Positions 24,829 to 34,591 of a stretch of 64,000 bases of DNA are shown in pieces. The notes beneath the pieces are model-generated. The model was not told the origin of the DNA. It did no database searches and worked only from the letters and a program-made list of their open reading frames with translations. Every line of letters starts with the position of its first letter. The first letter of the stretch is position 1. The translations under genes and the position numbers were made by a program. The stretch comes from Pontibacter indicus (GTDB lineage: Bacteria > Bacteroidota > Bacteroidia > Cytophagales > Hymenobacteraceae): positions 1,612,001 through 1,676,000 of the forward strand of contig NZ_FTPP01000001.1 of the NCBI RefSeq assembly GCF_900156345.1, read 5' to 3'.

Positions 24829-27648
24829 CTATTCGCTTACCTTGAGCAGCTTGTGCACCGACTTTTTACCTCCCTGCTCTACCTGCATGTAGTAGATGCC
24901 AGCTGGCACCCGCTGCAACCGGAGCTGCTCCTGGTGGCTCTGCAGGTGCTTGAGAAAACGAACCTGCTGCAGTTGGCGACCCGTCATATCCACCAGTTGT
25001 ACCTGCACCGGACCACGGTAGTCGCCATCGAGGTGCAGCAAAGTGGCCTCCTGCATGGGGTTCGGGTAGACGGTCACGCCCCGTTCGGCCAGTTCCTCCT
25101 CAGCTGAGAGCACCAGTCCCTGCCAGGGCACAAGGCCGGGCTGTGGCGTTGCAAGCTTTTTGGAGGTGTAGATATGAAACTCGCCGGGCTGCAGTTCCAT
25201 GACCTGCCCAGGGTCGTCAATCATGTTTTCGCGACCAGTGAAGTAATCGTACCAGGCCCCGGTTTTTGGGAAATTGGCATTCACCTGCTGCGCCCGCACG
25301 TCAAAATTACCGACTATGAACACATTCATGTCGTCGTGAAAGAGGAAGATGCGCTTCACCTGTCCGTTCAACTGCAGCTCAAAATCGTCGGTTGCGAAAG
25401 CTGGCTCATTTAGTTTAAGCTTGATCAGCTCGGCGTATACCTGGTAGAGCTTCTGCCGGTCGGGCTGCTGCTGGTACTCCCAACGGATCGGTTTCTGACC
25501 GGTGCGCCCGTTCTGGTCGATCGACACATTATAGCCCAGTTCACCGAACTGCCAGATCATCTTAGGGCCAGGTATAGGCAAAAAGAAAGTGGCGGCCAGT
25601 TTGGCGCGGTCGAGGGCCGTGGCCAGGGTGCGGGTGTTATAGCTGCCGTTGCGGTTGCCATTCTGCACCACATCATACACCATGCGCTCCTCGTCGTGGC
25701 TCTCCATGTACCCGATCAGGTGGGGCTGCTCCCACTCCCGCACCTTGTAGGAGATACCCTGCGGATTGGCCTGTACGCCTTTGGCCAGATTACGGTAGTC
25801 GTGGTTGTGGTTGCCCCAGAACAGCATGCCGTAGCTAGCCAGCTCCTGCTCTTCCTGGTTGTCGGCAAAGTGCTCCAGTATGACATAGGCCGTTTCATCG
25901 TAGCTCCTGATCTCGTCGTAAATGCGCTTCCAGGTGGCAATGCGGCCGGCGTCATAGGCACTCCAGGAGCCCACGTTATCGCCGGTGTTTTTCTGCGTAA
26001 AGCCTTTCGACAGGTCGAAGCGGTAGCCGTCGATGTTGTATTCTTCCAGCCAGTGGCGGTTTACGCGCTCCACAAGGGCCTTGGACGCCTCGCTCTCGTG
26101 GTTAAAGTCGAAGAAAACGCTGAAAGGGTGCGTAGCCCGCTGGTTAAAAAAGGGACTGTTAGCGGCCGGCTGGTTGCCGTCCCAGTACATTTTCACATAA
26201 GGGTACTCATAATCGGCCTGGTTGAGCACGATGTCCAGGATCACGGCGATGCCCATTTCGTGTGCCTTGTCGATGAAGGCCTTCAGGTCGTTTTTGGTCC
26301 CATAGGCTTTGTCGGGCGCGAAAAAGAAGATCGGGTTGTAGCCCCAGGAATCGTTGCCCGAGAATTCCATCACCGGCATCAGCTCAATGGCATTTATACC
26401 CAGCCTTTTAAGGTACGTGAGCGTATCGGCCAGCACCTTGTAGTTGCGTGCCTCGATGAAGTCGCGCACGTGCAGTTCGTAAATTACCAGGTTTTCCGGG
26501 TCCGGCCTCTCGAAATTCGTCACTTTCCAGGTATAGCCGGGCTGGTTTGTCTGCAGGATCGACACGATGCCCTCCGCCCCTGCCGGGTAGGCTTTCAGAT
26601 TGGGATAGGTGCTGGTTGGTATGTACTGGTCCATGGCCGGGTCCAGAATCTTTTCGGTATAAGGGTCGGCCACGGCCAGGGTGCCATCCACCAAATACTG
26701 GTAGGCTACCTCCTGCCCGGCCGGCAGATTGCTCAGCTCGATCCAGTAGCGGTTGCCGTCTGGGGTGCGCTTCATCAGGTATGCCGGCGAAGTTTCCCAA
26801 TTGTTAAACTCCCCGATGGCGTACACAAACTGCTTATGCGGGGCAAAAAGCACCAGTGTGGCTGTGGTGGCACTGGTATAGTTCACACCATCGCGCATAC
26901 CTGCCGGCAGCGCGGCCACCACCGGTTGCGGCCTCACCCGAAATGTGAAGGTTTGGGTTGCAGTCTCTGTACCGCGCTTTGCTTCGATGGTGACGGTACG
27001 CAGCACGCCCTGCTGGTTGCCGGCATTCACGCTGGTCTGTACTTGGTCGGTGTTGGAGGCGCTGTATATTACGGTATTGTCCAGCTTCACCGTGACATCG
27101 GCTGCAGCAGAAACAACCGCCCGCACAGGTATAGCACTGTTGGCCGCCACGAAAAAGTTCTGCTGCTCCGGTTCCTGCAGGGCGATCTGCAGACTGCCGT
27201 CGTAGATCTTGATGATAAAATCCTCGGTCTGGGCTGTGCCGCTGCCGTTTTTGAGCAGCAAGCCCAGCTTGTCGATGGTCTGCCCGGCCGGTACGCCGAA
27301 GTAGGTGCGTGGCGTAAGTTTGATCTGCCAGCGGTCGTTGCCGAGCGAGGTCATCTTGCCCGGATTGAAAGGCTGGTTGAAGCTCGTTTGTCCGGCCGGT
27401 TGGTACTGGAAGGCATTGCTGTTGCCCACCACACCTGCACCCGACCACAGGTATACATCGTCGGTTTTGCCCAGCAGCCCCGCCGCTCGCCCGTCCTTGG
27501 CCTGTTTCAGATCAAAAATTAAAGTGATTTCCTGGTCGCCGTTGGGAAACTCAGGTATGGTCTGCACCGCCTGCGCCTTTGCCTGCCAGGCTATACCTGA
27601 TAAAAAAATAAAAAGCACCAACAAACGATAGTAGTATTTGTTTGCCAT
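24829..27648 (-). CDS. secreted GH13 alpha-amylase-type enzyme with T9SS sorting domain
   Basis: A 939-aa exported enzyme: signal peptide (about residues 8-26, ending AKAQA), beta-sandwich domains (about 30-250), a CBM48-like domain (about 265-345, IGEFNNWETS), then a GH13 barrel with nucleophile Asp545 (YRFDLSKG), acid/base Glu592 (VILEHFA) and stabiliser Asp652 (ESHDEER). The last about 80 residues (VYPNPMQEATL ... GIYYMQV ... KSVHKLLK) are a type A T9SS sorting domain, so it is secreted across the outer membrane. It should begin attack on starch-like glucans outside the cell. It is divergent from the sigma factor of the glucan locus, with a 223-bp spacer, which suggests co-regulation. Confidence 0.92.
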   Translation of the reverse strand: MANKYYYRLLVLFIFLSGIAWQAKAQAVQTIPEFPNGDQEITLIFDLKQAKDGRAAGLLGKTDDVYLWSGAGVVGNSNAFQYQPAGQTSFNQPFNPGKMTSLGNDRWQIKLTPRTYFGVPAGQTIDKLGLLLKNGSGTAQTEDFIIKIYDGSLQIALQEPEQQNFFVAANSAIPVRAVVSAAADVTVKLDNTVIYSASNTDQVQTSVNAGNQQGVLRTVTIEAKRGTETATQTFTFRVRPQPVVAALPAGMRDGVNYTSATTATLVLFAPHKQFVYAIGEFNNWETSPAYLMKRTPDGNRYWIELSNLPAGQEVAYQYLVDGTLAVADPYTEKILDPAMDQYIPTSTYPNLKAYPAGAEGIVSILQTNQPGYTWKVTNFERPDPENLVIYELHVRDFIEARNYKVLADTLTYLKRLGINAIELMPVMEFSGNDSWGYNPIFFFAPDKAYGTKNDLKAFIDKAHEMGIAVILDIVLNQADYEYPYVKMYWDGNQPAANSPFFNQRATHPFSVFFDFNHESEASKALVERVNRHWLEEYNIDGYRFDLSKGFTQKNTGDNVGSWSAYDAGRIATWKRIYDEIRSYDETAYVILEHFADNQEEQELASYGMLFWGNHNHDYRNLAKGVQANPQGISYKVREWEQPHLIGYMESHDEERMVYDVVQNGNRNGSYNTRTLATALDRAKLAATFFLPIPGPKMIWQFGELGYNVSIDQNGRTGQKPIRWEYQQQPDRQKLYQVYAELIKLKLNEPAFATDDFELQLNGQVKRIFLFHDDMNVFIVGNFDVRAQQVNANFPKTGAWYDYFTGRENMIDDPGQVMELQPGEFHIYTSKKLATPQPGLVPWQGLVLSAEEELAERGVTVYPNPMQEATLLHLDGDYRGPVQVQLVDMTGRQLQQVRFLKHLQSHQEQLRLQRVPAGIYYMQVEQGGKKSVHKLLKVSE

Positions 27649-27871
27649 AAAGGGATAAGTATAAAAAACAGAAATTCAGGTATAAAGCAGCAGGCCGGCA
27701 ACTCTTCCGGGTCATAACAGCAATTGTCCGACATGGCAAGAGCGGCCATGTGTCGTATTAAGTGTTATAACAACAGATAAGTTTGTATATTATTCAGAGC
27801 CTAAAGGTATGATTTCAAATTAAATTCTGATATAATTGTTGTAATCCGTTTCACTTAGGGTGCAATTGCGC
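27649..27871. promoter_or_regulatory. divergent control region of amylase and sigma factor
   Basis: An AT-rich 223-bp spacer between two divergent genes of the glucan locus. TAAGTTTG at 27778-27785 fits the minus-7 consensus toward the sigma gene, without a clear minus-33 box. It is the natural place for glucan-responsive control. Confidence 0.4.
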
Positions 27872-28435
27872 ATGAACGAGCAGGAAGTCTGGGACAGGTT
27901 TAAAGCGGGAAGCGAAGAAGATTTTTCGCTGCTGTACCGTCATTTTGCTCCCATCATGCTGCGCTACGGCAACCGGATCACGCCCGACAAAGAGCTTATA
28001 CGCGATTGCCTGCAACAGGTATTCTTTAGCCTGTGGAAAAGCCGCACTACGGTGGGCAACCCTGCCAGTGTGCAGCACTACCTGCTCAAATCCATCCGGA
28101 ACGAAGTCATCAAAAGAAGCAATCGCGACAGGCAGCACGAGGCCCTGCCTGAAAACTATCACCTCGAGCAAGAGGACTCCCATGAACAGACCCTGATCCA
28201 GCTGCAGACAGCCGAACTGACGCGCCAGCGCATGGCGGAGCTGCTCTCACAGCTTCCGGCCCGGCAGCGGGAGGTTATCTTCCTGAAATACTACGCCAAC
28301 CTCAAATACGACGAGATTGCCGCCATCATGGGCATCGGGCAGGACTCCGTATACAAGACCACTTACAAGGCCATTGCCCGGCTTCAGCAGCTGCTGCACC
28401 ACGGTGCCCTCCTGCTTTTCATGCTGCTCTTTTAA
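27872..28435 (+). CDS. ECF-type RNA polymerase sigma factor
   Basis: A 187-aa sigma-70 family protein of extracytoplasmic-function length. Region 2 is about residues 8-75 (FKAGSEEDFSLLYRHFAPIML) and region 4 is about 120-170 (LPARQREVIFLKYYANLKYDEIAAIMGIGQDSVYKT). The end is strongly hydrophobic (ALLLFMLLF), a tail often seen in Bacteroidota ECF factors. A GTG four codons earlier is possible, but ATG at 27872 is the better start. It sits before a FecR-like anti-sigma gene and SusC with an STN domain, the FecI/FecR/FecA arrangement, so it likely switches on this glucan locus. Confidence 0.9.
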   Translation: MNEQEVWDRFKAGSEEDFSLLYRHFAPIMLRYGNRITPDKELIRDCLQQVFFSLWKSRTTVGNPASVQHYLLKSIRNEVIKRSNRDRQHEALPENYHLEQEDSHEQTLIQLQTAELTRQRMAELLSQLPARQREVIFLKYYANLKYDEIAAIMGIGQDSVYKTTYKAIARLQQLLHHGALLLFMLLF

Positions 28436-28577
28436 AATTTACCATCCTCACTTACAATCTTTTACCAAACTTTAAAAAAAATTTCGCTGCCTGGAGGGAT
28501 AATTTCCGGGGAGGCAGGCTATTGTATAAGGAGAGCACCTATACCTGCTAAAACCGCATCGCAACAAAACGCCCGAC

Positions 28578-29612
28578 ATGAACTACGCAACAGCCACTGC
28601 AGCTGAACTCGCAGCCGACCACGACTTTATCCAATGGGTCAAGTACCCTACGCAGGAGCGCACGCTATACTGGACGCAGGTAGCCGAGCAGCATCCTGAA
28701 AAGGCGGAGGAACTGGCCGAGGCGCGTCGTTTGGTGCTGTTGCTGTCGCAGGAGCAGGCCGACGACCACAGCGCTGATGAGGACGCGCAGCTGGTTTGGG
28801 AGCAACTGCAGGAAGCGATGCAGCAAGACCGGGAGCGCGGAACCGATGGCGGAAGCGTGTTCTCCCTTTTGGGGTATAGCCGCAAAACCTGGCTGTCGGC
28901 AGCTGCCGCCGTTATCCTGTTGCTTGCATCAGCCGCCCTACTCTTCACCCGCCAAAGCACTGATTCTATGACCTATGCCACTGCTTATGGCGAGAAACGC
29001 ACCATCCAATTCTCTGACAAATCCGTAATAGTACTTAACGCCAATTCAAGTATAACTATTCCTGAAAAATGGGAGCGTAACAGACCCCGAAAAGTGGAAT
29101 TGCGCGGCGAGGCGTTTTTCTCGGTAACACAGCAGGCTAACAGACAGCAGTTTATCGTAACAACCAGCAAAGGCACCGAAATTAATGTACTCGGAACCGA
29201 ATTTAACGTATATGACCGCGGCCAGGAAGACAGGGTTGTACTTTCGAGCGGCAAAGTAAGGCTGAGCACCACCCAAAACGGGGCAACCAAACAAACGGAG
29301 ATGCAGCCCGGCGACCTGATCACAGTGTCTGCAGCGGGTGCCCTCAGCCACCGACACGTAGACCCCGACCTATACACTGCTTGGCAGGAAAACAAACTAT
29401 ATTTTGATGACTACACGCTGCGTGAAGTAGGCGCACTGATCGAGCAGCAGTATGGCTATAAAGTAGAATTCAGTGGCCAAGAGCTTTCCGGGCAGCGCAT
29501 CACCGCCTTTCTGGAAGTAAAGCGCCCTGAAGACATTCTGAACACACTGGCTGAGACATTTGAACTGAAAATCACCCAACAAGAGAATACCATATACATT
29601 AGCTCACTATAA
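28578..29612 (+). CDS. FecR-family anti-sigma factor
   Basis: A 344-aa inner-membrane protein: an N-terminal cytoplasmic sigma-binding part (about residues 1-95), one membrane helix (about 97-117), a periplasmic FecR domain (about 130-235: TAYGEKRTIQFSDKSVIVLNANS...EAFFSV...VLGTEFNVYDR) and a C-terminal DUF4974/STN-like domain (about 265-342: LYFDDYTLREVGALIEQQY...ILNTLAETFELKI). In this family the periplasmic part meets the STN domain of a TonB receptor and releases the sigma factor on ligand. It lies 142 bp after the sigma gene and 17 bp before SusC. Confidence 0.92.
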   Translation: MNYATATAAELAADHDFIQWVKYPTQERTLYWTQVAEQHPEKAEELAEARRLVLLLSQEQADDHSADEDAQLVWEQLQEAMQQDRERGTDGGSVFSLLGYSRKTWLSAAAAVILLLASAALLFTRQSTDSMTYATAYGEKRTIQFSDKSVIVLNANSSITIPEKWERNRPRKVELRGEAFFSVTQQANRQQFIVTTSKGTEINVLGTEFNVYDRGQEDRVVLSSGKVRLSTTQNGATKQTEMQPGDLITVSAAGALSHRHVDPDLYTAWQENKLYFDDYTLREVGALIEQQYGYKVEFSGQELSGQRITAFLEVKRPEDILNTLAETFELKITQQENTIYISSL

Positions 29613-29629
29613 AAACTAACGCATAATCC

Positions 29630-32600
29630 ATGTCAAATACATCTACCAAGAGATTAGGGTCCTTTGGTCTGGCAGTAGCCCTGTGCTGCTTGCAGGTGCC
29701 GGGGACCGCTCAGGGTTATCCGGGCCCGGGTCCGAACCTTGCAGTGAACCACACCTCCGGACAGGCCCTGACGGCCAAGTCGCTCAAGGATCTGCTCAAC
29801 GACCTGAAGAACTCACACGGTATACAGTTCTCTTACCAGGCCAGCCTGGCCGATGACGTACAACTGATCATGCCGGAGCAAAAGGGCGCCGTGCAGAACG
29901 TGGACGAGTTCCTGGGCACCACGCTGGCCAGCAATAACCTGTCGTATAAAAAAGTTCGCGGTGTGTACATCATCTCCAAGGCACGTCCTGCCGCAGCCAA
30001 TACCACCACCGTAGTAGCCAAGCCTCGCGCAACCGTGCAGCAGGATGTGACCGTAAGCGGTCGTGTGCTGGACGAGAACGGCGAATCGCTGCCCGGCGTA
30101 ACGGTGGTACTCAAAGGCACTACCCGCGGTACTTCCACCAATGCCAACGGCGAGTTCACCTTGCCGGTGCCGGCTTCCGGCGGCACGCTGGTCTTCTCCT
30201 TTATTGGCTATACCACACAGGAAGTGGCCGTCAACAACCAAGCTACCATGAACGTGACGATGCGCACCGACGCGCAGGCGCTACAGGAAGTGGTCGTGGT
30301 GGGGTATGGTACGCAGGAAAGAAAAGACGTGACTGGCGCCGTGACCACCATTTCGGAAGAGGATTTCCAGGATGGACAGGTAACTACAGCCGAGCAGCTT
30401 ATTACCGGTAAAGTAGCCGGTGTGCAGATCACCTCAAACGGTGGTGCACCGGGTGCTGGTAGCCGCATTCGTATACGTGGTGGCGCATCCCTGAACGCCA
30501 GCAACGACCCCCTCATCGTAATCGACGGCGTGCCGATCGACAACGAGGTGATTGCGGGTTCAGCTAACCCGCTCAACTTCATTAACCCGGACGACATCGC
30601 TTCCATGAACATCCTGAAGGATGCCTCCGCGACAGCCATCTACGGCTCACGGGCGTCCAACGGTGTGATTATCATTACAACCAAAAGTGGCCAAGCCGGT
30701 CAGAAGACACGCGTTAACTTCAGCACTCAGCACTCTCTGTCTACCAACACCAAGCAGGTGGACGTCATGGGCGCGGATGAGTTCAGAAGGACCGTAACCG
30801 AGTTGGGCAACCAGGAACAGATCAGGCTGCTGGGCAGTGCAAACACCGATTGGCAGGATCAGATTTACCGCAATGCCTACACTACCGACAACAATTTGAG
30901 TGTGAGCGGCTCGGTGAAAGAGCTGCCTTACCGTGTATCACTCGGCTACCTGAACCAGGATGGTGTTGTCAAAACATCCAACTTTGAGCGTTTGACGGGT
31001 AGCGTGAAGCTGACACCAAATTTCCTGGACGATCACTTAAGTGTGGATCTGAACTGGAAAGGCGCCTTGACCAACAGCCGTTTTGCTGACGAAGGTGCCA
31101 TCGGAGCCGCAGTTAATTTCGATCCGACACAGCCTGTGTATGCAGAAAACGGTTTCGGCGGCTATTTCGAATGGCTTGACCCGGCTGACAAAAAACCGAT
31201 TACCATTGCGACCCGCAACCCACTCAGCATGCTGGAGCAGCGCCGCAACGAAGGGGAAGCCCGGCGCAGCATCGGTAACATACAGATTGACTACAAATTT
31301 CACTTCCTGCCAGCGTTGCGTGCTAACTTAAACGTAGGCTACGACAAGTCTGACAGCGAAGGCAACAACAACGCGCCTGTTACGCTTGCCGCTGAGTCAT
31401 TCGAGGGTGGTTCATTCCAGCGCTACGAAGAGAAGCGGACCAACAAGCTACTCGATTACTACATGAACTACACCAACGACTTCGAGGGCATTCGCAGCCG
31501 CGTTGATGTAACAGCCGGTTACTCTTATCAGGATTGGGTTACGGAGCGCCCGGCTTTCCCGCTGTTAAGAGAAAATGGTACAGTGCGCAGAGCGGCTGCC
31601 CCATTCCCTTTCAAAACGCAGAACACATTGGTATCTTTCTTTGGCCGTGTGAACTATGCTTTGATGGACCGCTACATCTTAACAGCCACCGTGCGTCGTG
31701 ATGGTTCTTCCCGCTTCAGAGAAGGTCAGAAATGGGGAACTTTCCCATCACTGGCACTTGCCTGGAGAATTAATGAAGAGGCTTTCCTGCGAGATAACCC
31801 AGTGGTGTCTGATCTGAAACTGCGTGTAGGCTATGGTGTAACTGGTCAGCAGGACGTGGGCAATGACTTCCCATACCTGGCCCGCTATACCTCCAGTGAC
31901 AGCGCTGCCATGTACCAGATCGGCAATCAATACTACCTGCTGCTTCGTCCGGAAGGATATGACGCGAACCTGAAATGGGAGGAAACCAAGACATGGAACG
32001 CAGGTATCGACTTTGGTTTCTTGAACAACCGCTTGTACGGTAGCCTGGACGCCTTCCAGCGTAACACAAAAGACCTGTTGAGCGTGGTGCCGGTACCTGC
32101 TGGCACGAACCTGACCAACCTGCTGCTGACCAACGTGGGAAGCATCGAAAGCAAGGGCTTAGAAGCAGTGTTGAACTACGTGATCATCGACCGTGAGAAC
32201 TTCACCTGGTCTGCGGGCATCAACGGTTCTGTTATCCGCAACGAGATCACTAAATTGAACACAGTGGACGAAGACAACTCTGTAGGCGTACTAACTGGCG
32301 GTATTGCAGGTGCCACCGGACGTAACATACAGGTACACACCGTAGGCTTCGCTCCAAACAGCTTCTATGTGTACAAGCAGGTGTATGGCGAGGACGGTCG
32401 TCCGATCGAAGGCCTGTATGCTGACCTGAACCAGGACGGCATCATCAATGAGCAAGACAAGTACCGCTATAAGAATCCCGATGCACGTCTTTTCATGGGC
32501 TTCAACACACAGTTGAACTATAACAACTGGTCTTTGGGTCTGTTAATGCGCGGCAACTTCAATAACTATGTTTACAACAACGTGCATTCCAACACGGGCG

Positions 32601-32920
32601 CTTACGAAGTAACCTCTGTGAGCAACTGGCTGTCCAACATGTCACGCAACGTAAACGAGACGGGCTTCAACATCCGTCAGTATGAGTCTGACTACTACAT
32701 TGAGAACGCTTCATTCGTTCGCATGGAGAACATCAGCCTGGGTTACAACTTCGGCAGGATCATGAACGATCGTGCGGCCCTGCGACTGAACGCCAACATC
32801 CAGAACGCCTTTGTGATCACCGACTATACCGGTCTGGATCCTGAAATAGCGAGCGGTATCGACAACAATTTCTACCCAAGACCGCGAGTGTTCACCCTTG
32901 GTCTGAACATTGAACTTTAA
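29630..32920 (+). CDS. SusC/RagA-type TonB-linked outer-membrane transporter with STN signalling domain
   Basis: A 1096-aa exported protein: signal (about residues 1-28), an STN domain (about 45-122: LTAKSLKDLLNDLKNSHGIQFSYQ...GVYIISK), a carboxypeptidase-regulatory-like domain (about 142-220: VSGRVLDENGESLPGVTVVLKG), the SusC box VVVGYGTQ (about 223-230), a plug (about 232-350: DPLIVIDGVPID) and a barrel ending TLGLNIEL. SusC barrels import oligosaccharides through the outer membrane under the SusD lid. The STN domain is the signal-passing part and matches the sigma/FecR pair next to it. SusD follows 13 bp after the stop. Confidence 0.95.
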   Translation: MSNTSTKRLGSFGLAVALCCLQVPGTAQGYPGPGPNLAVNHTSGQALTAKSLKDLLNDLKNSHGIQFSYQASLADDVQLIMPEQKGAVQNVDEFLGTTLASNNLSYKKVRGVYIISKARPAAANTTTVVAKPRATVQQDVTVSGRVLDENGESLPGVTVVLKGTTRGTSTNANGEFTLPVPASGGTLVFSFIGYTTQEVAVNNQATMNVTMRTDAQALQEVVVVGYGTQERKDVTGAVTTISEEDFQDGQVTTAEQLITGKVAGVQITSNGGAPGAGSRIRIRGGASLNASNDPLIVIDGVPIDNEVIAGSANPLNFINPDDIASMNILKDASATAIYGSRASNGVIIITTKSGQAGQKTRVNFSTQHSLSTNTKQVDVMGADEFRRTVTELGNQEQIRLLGSANTDWQDQIYRNAYTTDNNLSVSGSVKELPYRVSLGYLNQDGVVKTSNFERLTGSVKLTPNFLDDHLSVDLNWKGALTNSRFADEGAIGAAVNFDPTQPVYAENGFGGYFEWLDPADKKPITIATRNPLSMLEQRRNEGEARRSIGNIQIDYKFHFLPALRANLNVGYDKSDSEGNNNAPVTLAAESFEGGSFQRYEEKRTNKLLDYYMNYTNDFEGIRSRVDVTAGYSYQDWVTERPAFPLLRENGTVRRAAAPFPFKTQNTLVSFFGRVNYALMDRYILTATVRRDGSSRFREGQKWGTFPSLALAWRINEEAFLRDNPVVSDLKLRVGYGVTGQQDVGNDFPYLARYTSSDSAAMYQIGNQYYLLLRPEGYDANLKWEETKTWNAGIDFGFLNNRLYGSLDAFQRNTKDLLSVVPVPAGTNLTNLLLTNVGSIESKGLEAVLNYVIIDRENFTWSAGINGSVIRNEITKLNTVDEDNSVGVLTGGIAGATGRNIQVHTVGFAPNSFYVYKQVYGEDGRPIEGLYADLNQDGIINEQDKYRYKNPDARLFMGFNTQLNYNNWSLGLLMRGNFNNYVYNNVHSNTGAYEVTSVSNWLSNMSRNVNETGFNIRQYESDYYIENASFVRMENISLGYNFGRIMNDRAALRLNANIQNAFVITDYTGLDPEIASGIDNNFYPRPRVFTLGLNIEL

Positions 32921-32933
32921 TTAGCGCATCATC

Positions 32934-34523
32934 ATGACATCAAGATATCTAAAAACCATACTCTGTGCAGGACTCATGGCTGTGGCCGCTACCTCCTGCG
33001 TCGACGACCTTGAAAGAGAGCCTTTTTATGAGGCTACCTCGGCAAGCGTTTACCGCGACTTTGCCAATTACAAACCAATTCTGGCTAAATTATATGCTGG
33101 CTTTGCCCTTACAGGCCAGCAAGGCCCGTCCGGTAGGCCAGACGTGGGCGGTATAGATGAGGGTGCGTCTAACTATGTGCGTACCTATTGGATGCTGCAG
33201 CAGGTGCCAACCGATGAGGCGGTGATCGCCTGGAACGACCCGGGACTGCCTGCGCTCAATACACTGACCTGGTCATCGAACAACGACGTGACCACAGCCA
33301 TGTACTACCGCATTTTCTACCAGATTACGCTGGCGAACGAGTTTATCCGGGAGATGGACGATGCCAAGTTAAATGAGCGCGGCATTACAGGCGCTAACCT
33401 TGAAGAGGCGAAGAAATTCCGTGCAGAGGCCCGATTCCTGCGTGCCCTCAGCTACTGGCATGCCCTTGACCTGTACGGAAGCGTGCCGTTTGTAACCGAA
33501 GCCGACCTGATCGGCAAGTTCTTCCCGGAACAAGCCTCCAGAGAAGAGCTGTTCGCTTATGTGGAATCTGAGCTGCTGGCCATCGAGAGCGAGTTGGCAG
33601 CTGCCCGCCAGAATGAGTATGGTCGTGCCGACCAGGCCGCTGCCTGGACGCTGCTAACCAAGCTATACCTGAACGCAGAGGTATACACGAACCAGAAAAA
33701 GTACACGGAGGCCATCACATACGCTACAAAGGTGATTGGTGCAGGCTATACCCTGGAACCAGATTACGACCACCTGTTCATGACAACGAACCATACCTCC
33801 AACGAGATCATTTTCCCGATCACGTTTGATGGTCTGCGGACACAGTCTTACGGTGGTACTACCTTCCTGACACACGCGGCTGTTGGCGGTACCATGTCAG
33901 CCTCAGCCTTTGGCATCGACTCTGGTTGGGGAGGTATACGCTCCACCCCTTCTATTTATGACCTGTTCTCCAGCACAGCGCTCACTGCTGATGACCGTGC
34001 CAACTTTCACACCAACGGACAGGAGAAAGAGATTAACACGATTGCCACCTTCACGGACGGTTACCCGATTACGAAATGGAAAAACGTTAATCCTGCCGGC
34101 CAGGCAGGTTCCAACCCTACCTTCGTGGACACTGACTTCCCGATGTTCCGTCTGGCGGATGTATACCTGATGTATGCAGAAGCCGTGTTGCGTGGCGGCA
34201 CAGGCGGTGACCCTGCTTTGGCGTTGCAATATGTGAATGCCCTTCGTACCCGCGCCTATAATGGCGGCGCGGCAGGAAACGTTACAGCCAGCCAGATGAC
34301 GCTCAATTTCATTCTGGATGAGCGCGCCCGCGAGCTGAACTGGGAAGCACACCGCCGTACCGACCTGATTCGCTTCAACCGCTTTACAGGTGATAGCTAT
34401 CTATGGGCTTGGAAAGGCGGCATGATGGAGGGTACTAGCGTAGCCGACTTCAGGAAACTGTATCCGATTCCGGCCAACGACCTGGTGGCAAACCCTAACC
34501 TGACCCCTACGCCAGGTTACTAA
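32934..34523 (+). CDS. SusD/RagB-family nutrient-binding lipoprotein
   Basis: A 529-aa surface lipoprotein with lipobox AATSC (Cys22). SusD signatures are LERE near the mature start, the TPR-like helices with EAKKFRAEARFLRALSYWHALDLYGSVPFV (about residues 160-190) and the late MYAEAVLRG...ALQYVNALRTRAYN, ELNWEAHRRTDLIRF, YPIPANDLVANPNL. It caps the SusC barrel and binds the glucan. The neighbouring GH31, GH13 and SusE genes point to maltooligosaccharides, but the ligand is inferred from context. Confidence 0.95.
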   Translation: MTSRYLKTILCAGLMAVAATSCVDDLEREPFYEATSASVYRDFANYKPILAKLYAGFALTGQQGPSGRPDVGGIDEGASNYVRTYWMLQQVPTDEAVIAWNDPGLPALNTLTWSSNNDVTTAMYYRIFYQITLANEFIREMDDAKLNERGITGANLEEAKKFRAEARFLRALSYWHALDLYGSVPFVTEADLIGKFFPEQASREELFAYVESELLAIESELAAARQNEYGRADQAAAWTLLTKLYLNAEVYTNQKKYTEAITYATKVIGAGYTLEPDYDHLFMTTNHTSNEIIFPITFDGLRTQSYGGTTFLTHAAVGGTMSASAFGIDSGWGGIRSTPSIYDLFSSTALTADDRANFHTNGQEKEINTIATFTDGYPITKWKNVNPAGQAGSNPTFVDTDFPMFRLADVYLMYAEAVLRGGTGGDPALALQYVNALRTRAYNGGAAGNVTASQMTLNFILDERARELNWEAHRRTDLIRFNRFTGDSYLWAWKGGMMEGTSVADFRKLYPIPANDLVANPNLTPTPGY

Positions 34524-34591
34524 AAATAAACGGCGGCGGCAGGCGCTATACCTGTCGCTGCCTTTTCCAACTGTTTTAAAAATCGTTTTTT

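Noticed and set aside
25696..27522. 608-aa open frame on the strand opposite the secreted amylase
   Set aside because: It mirrors the strong codon periodicity of the amylase gene, has no domain pattern and is rich in His/Val/Gly typical of antisense shadows.
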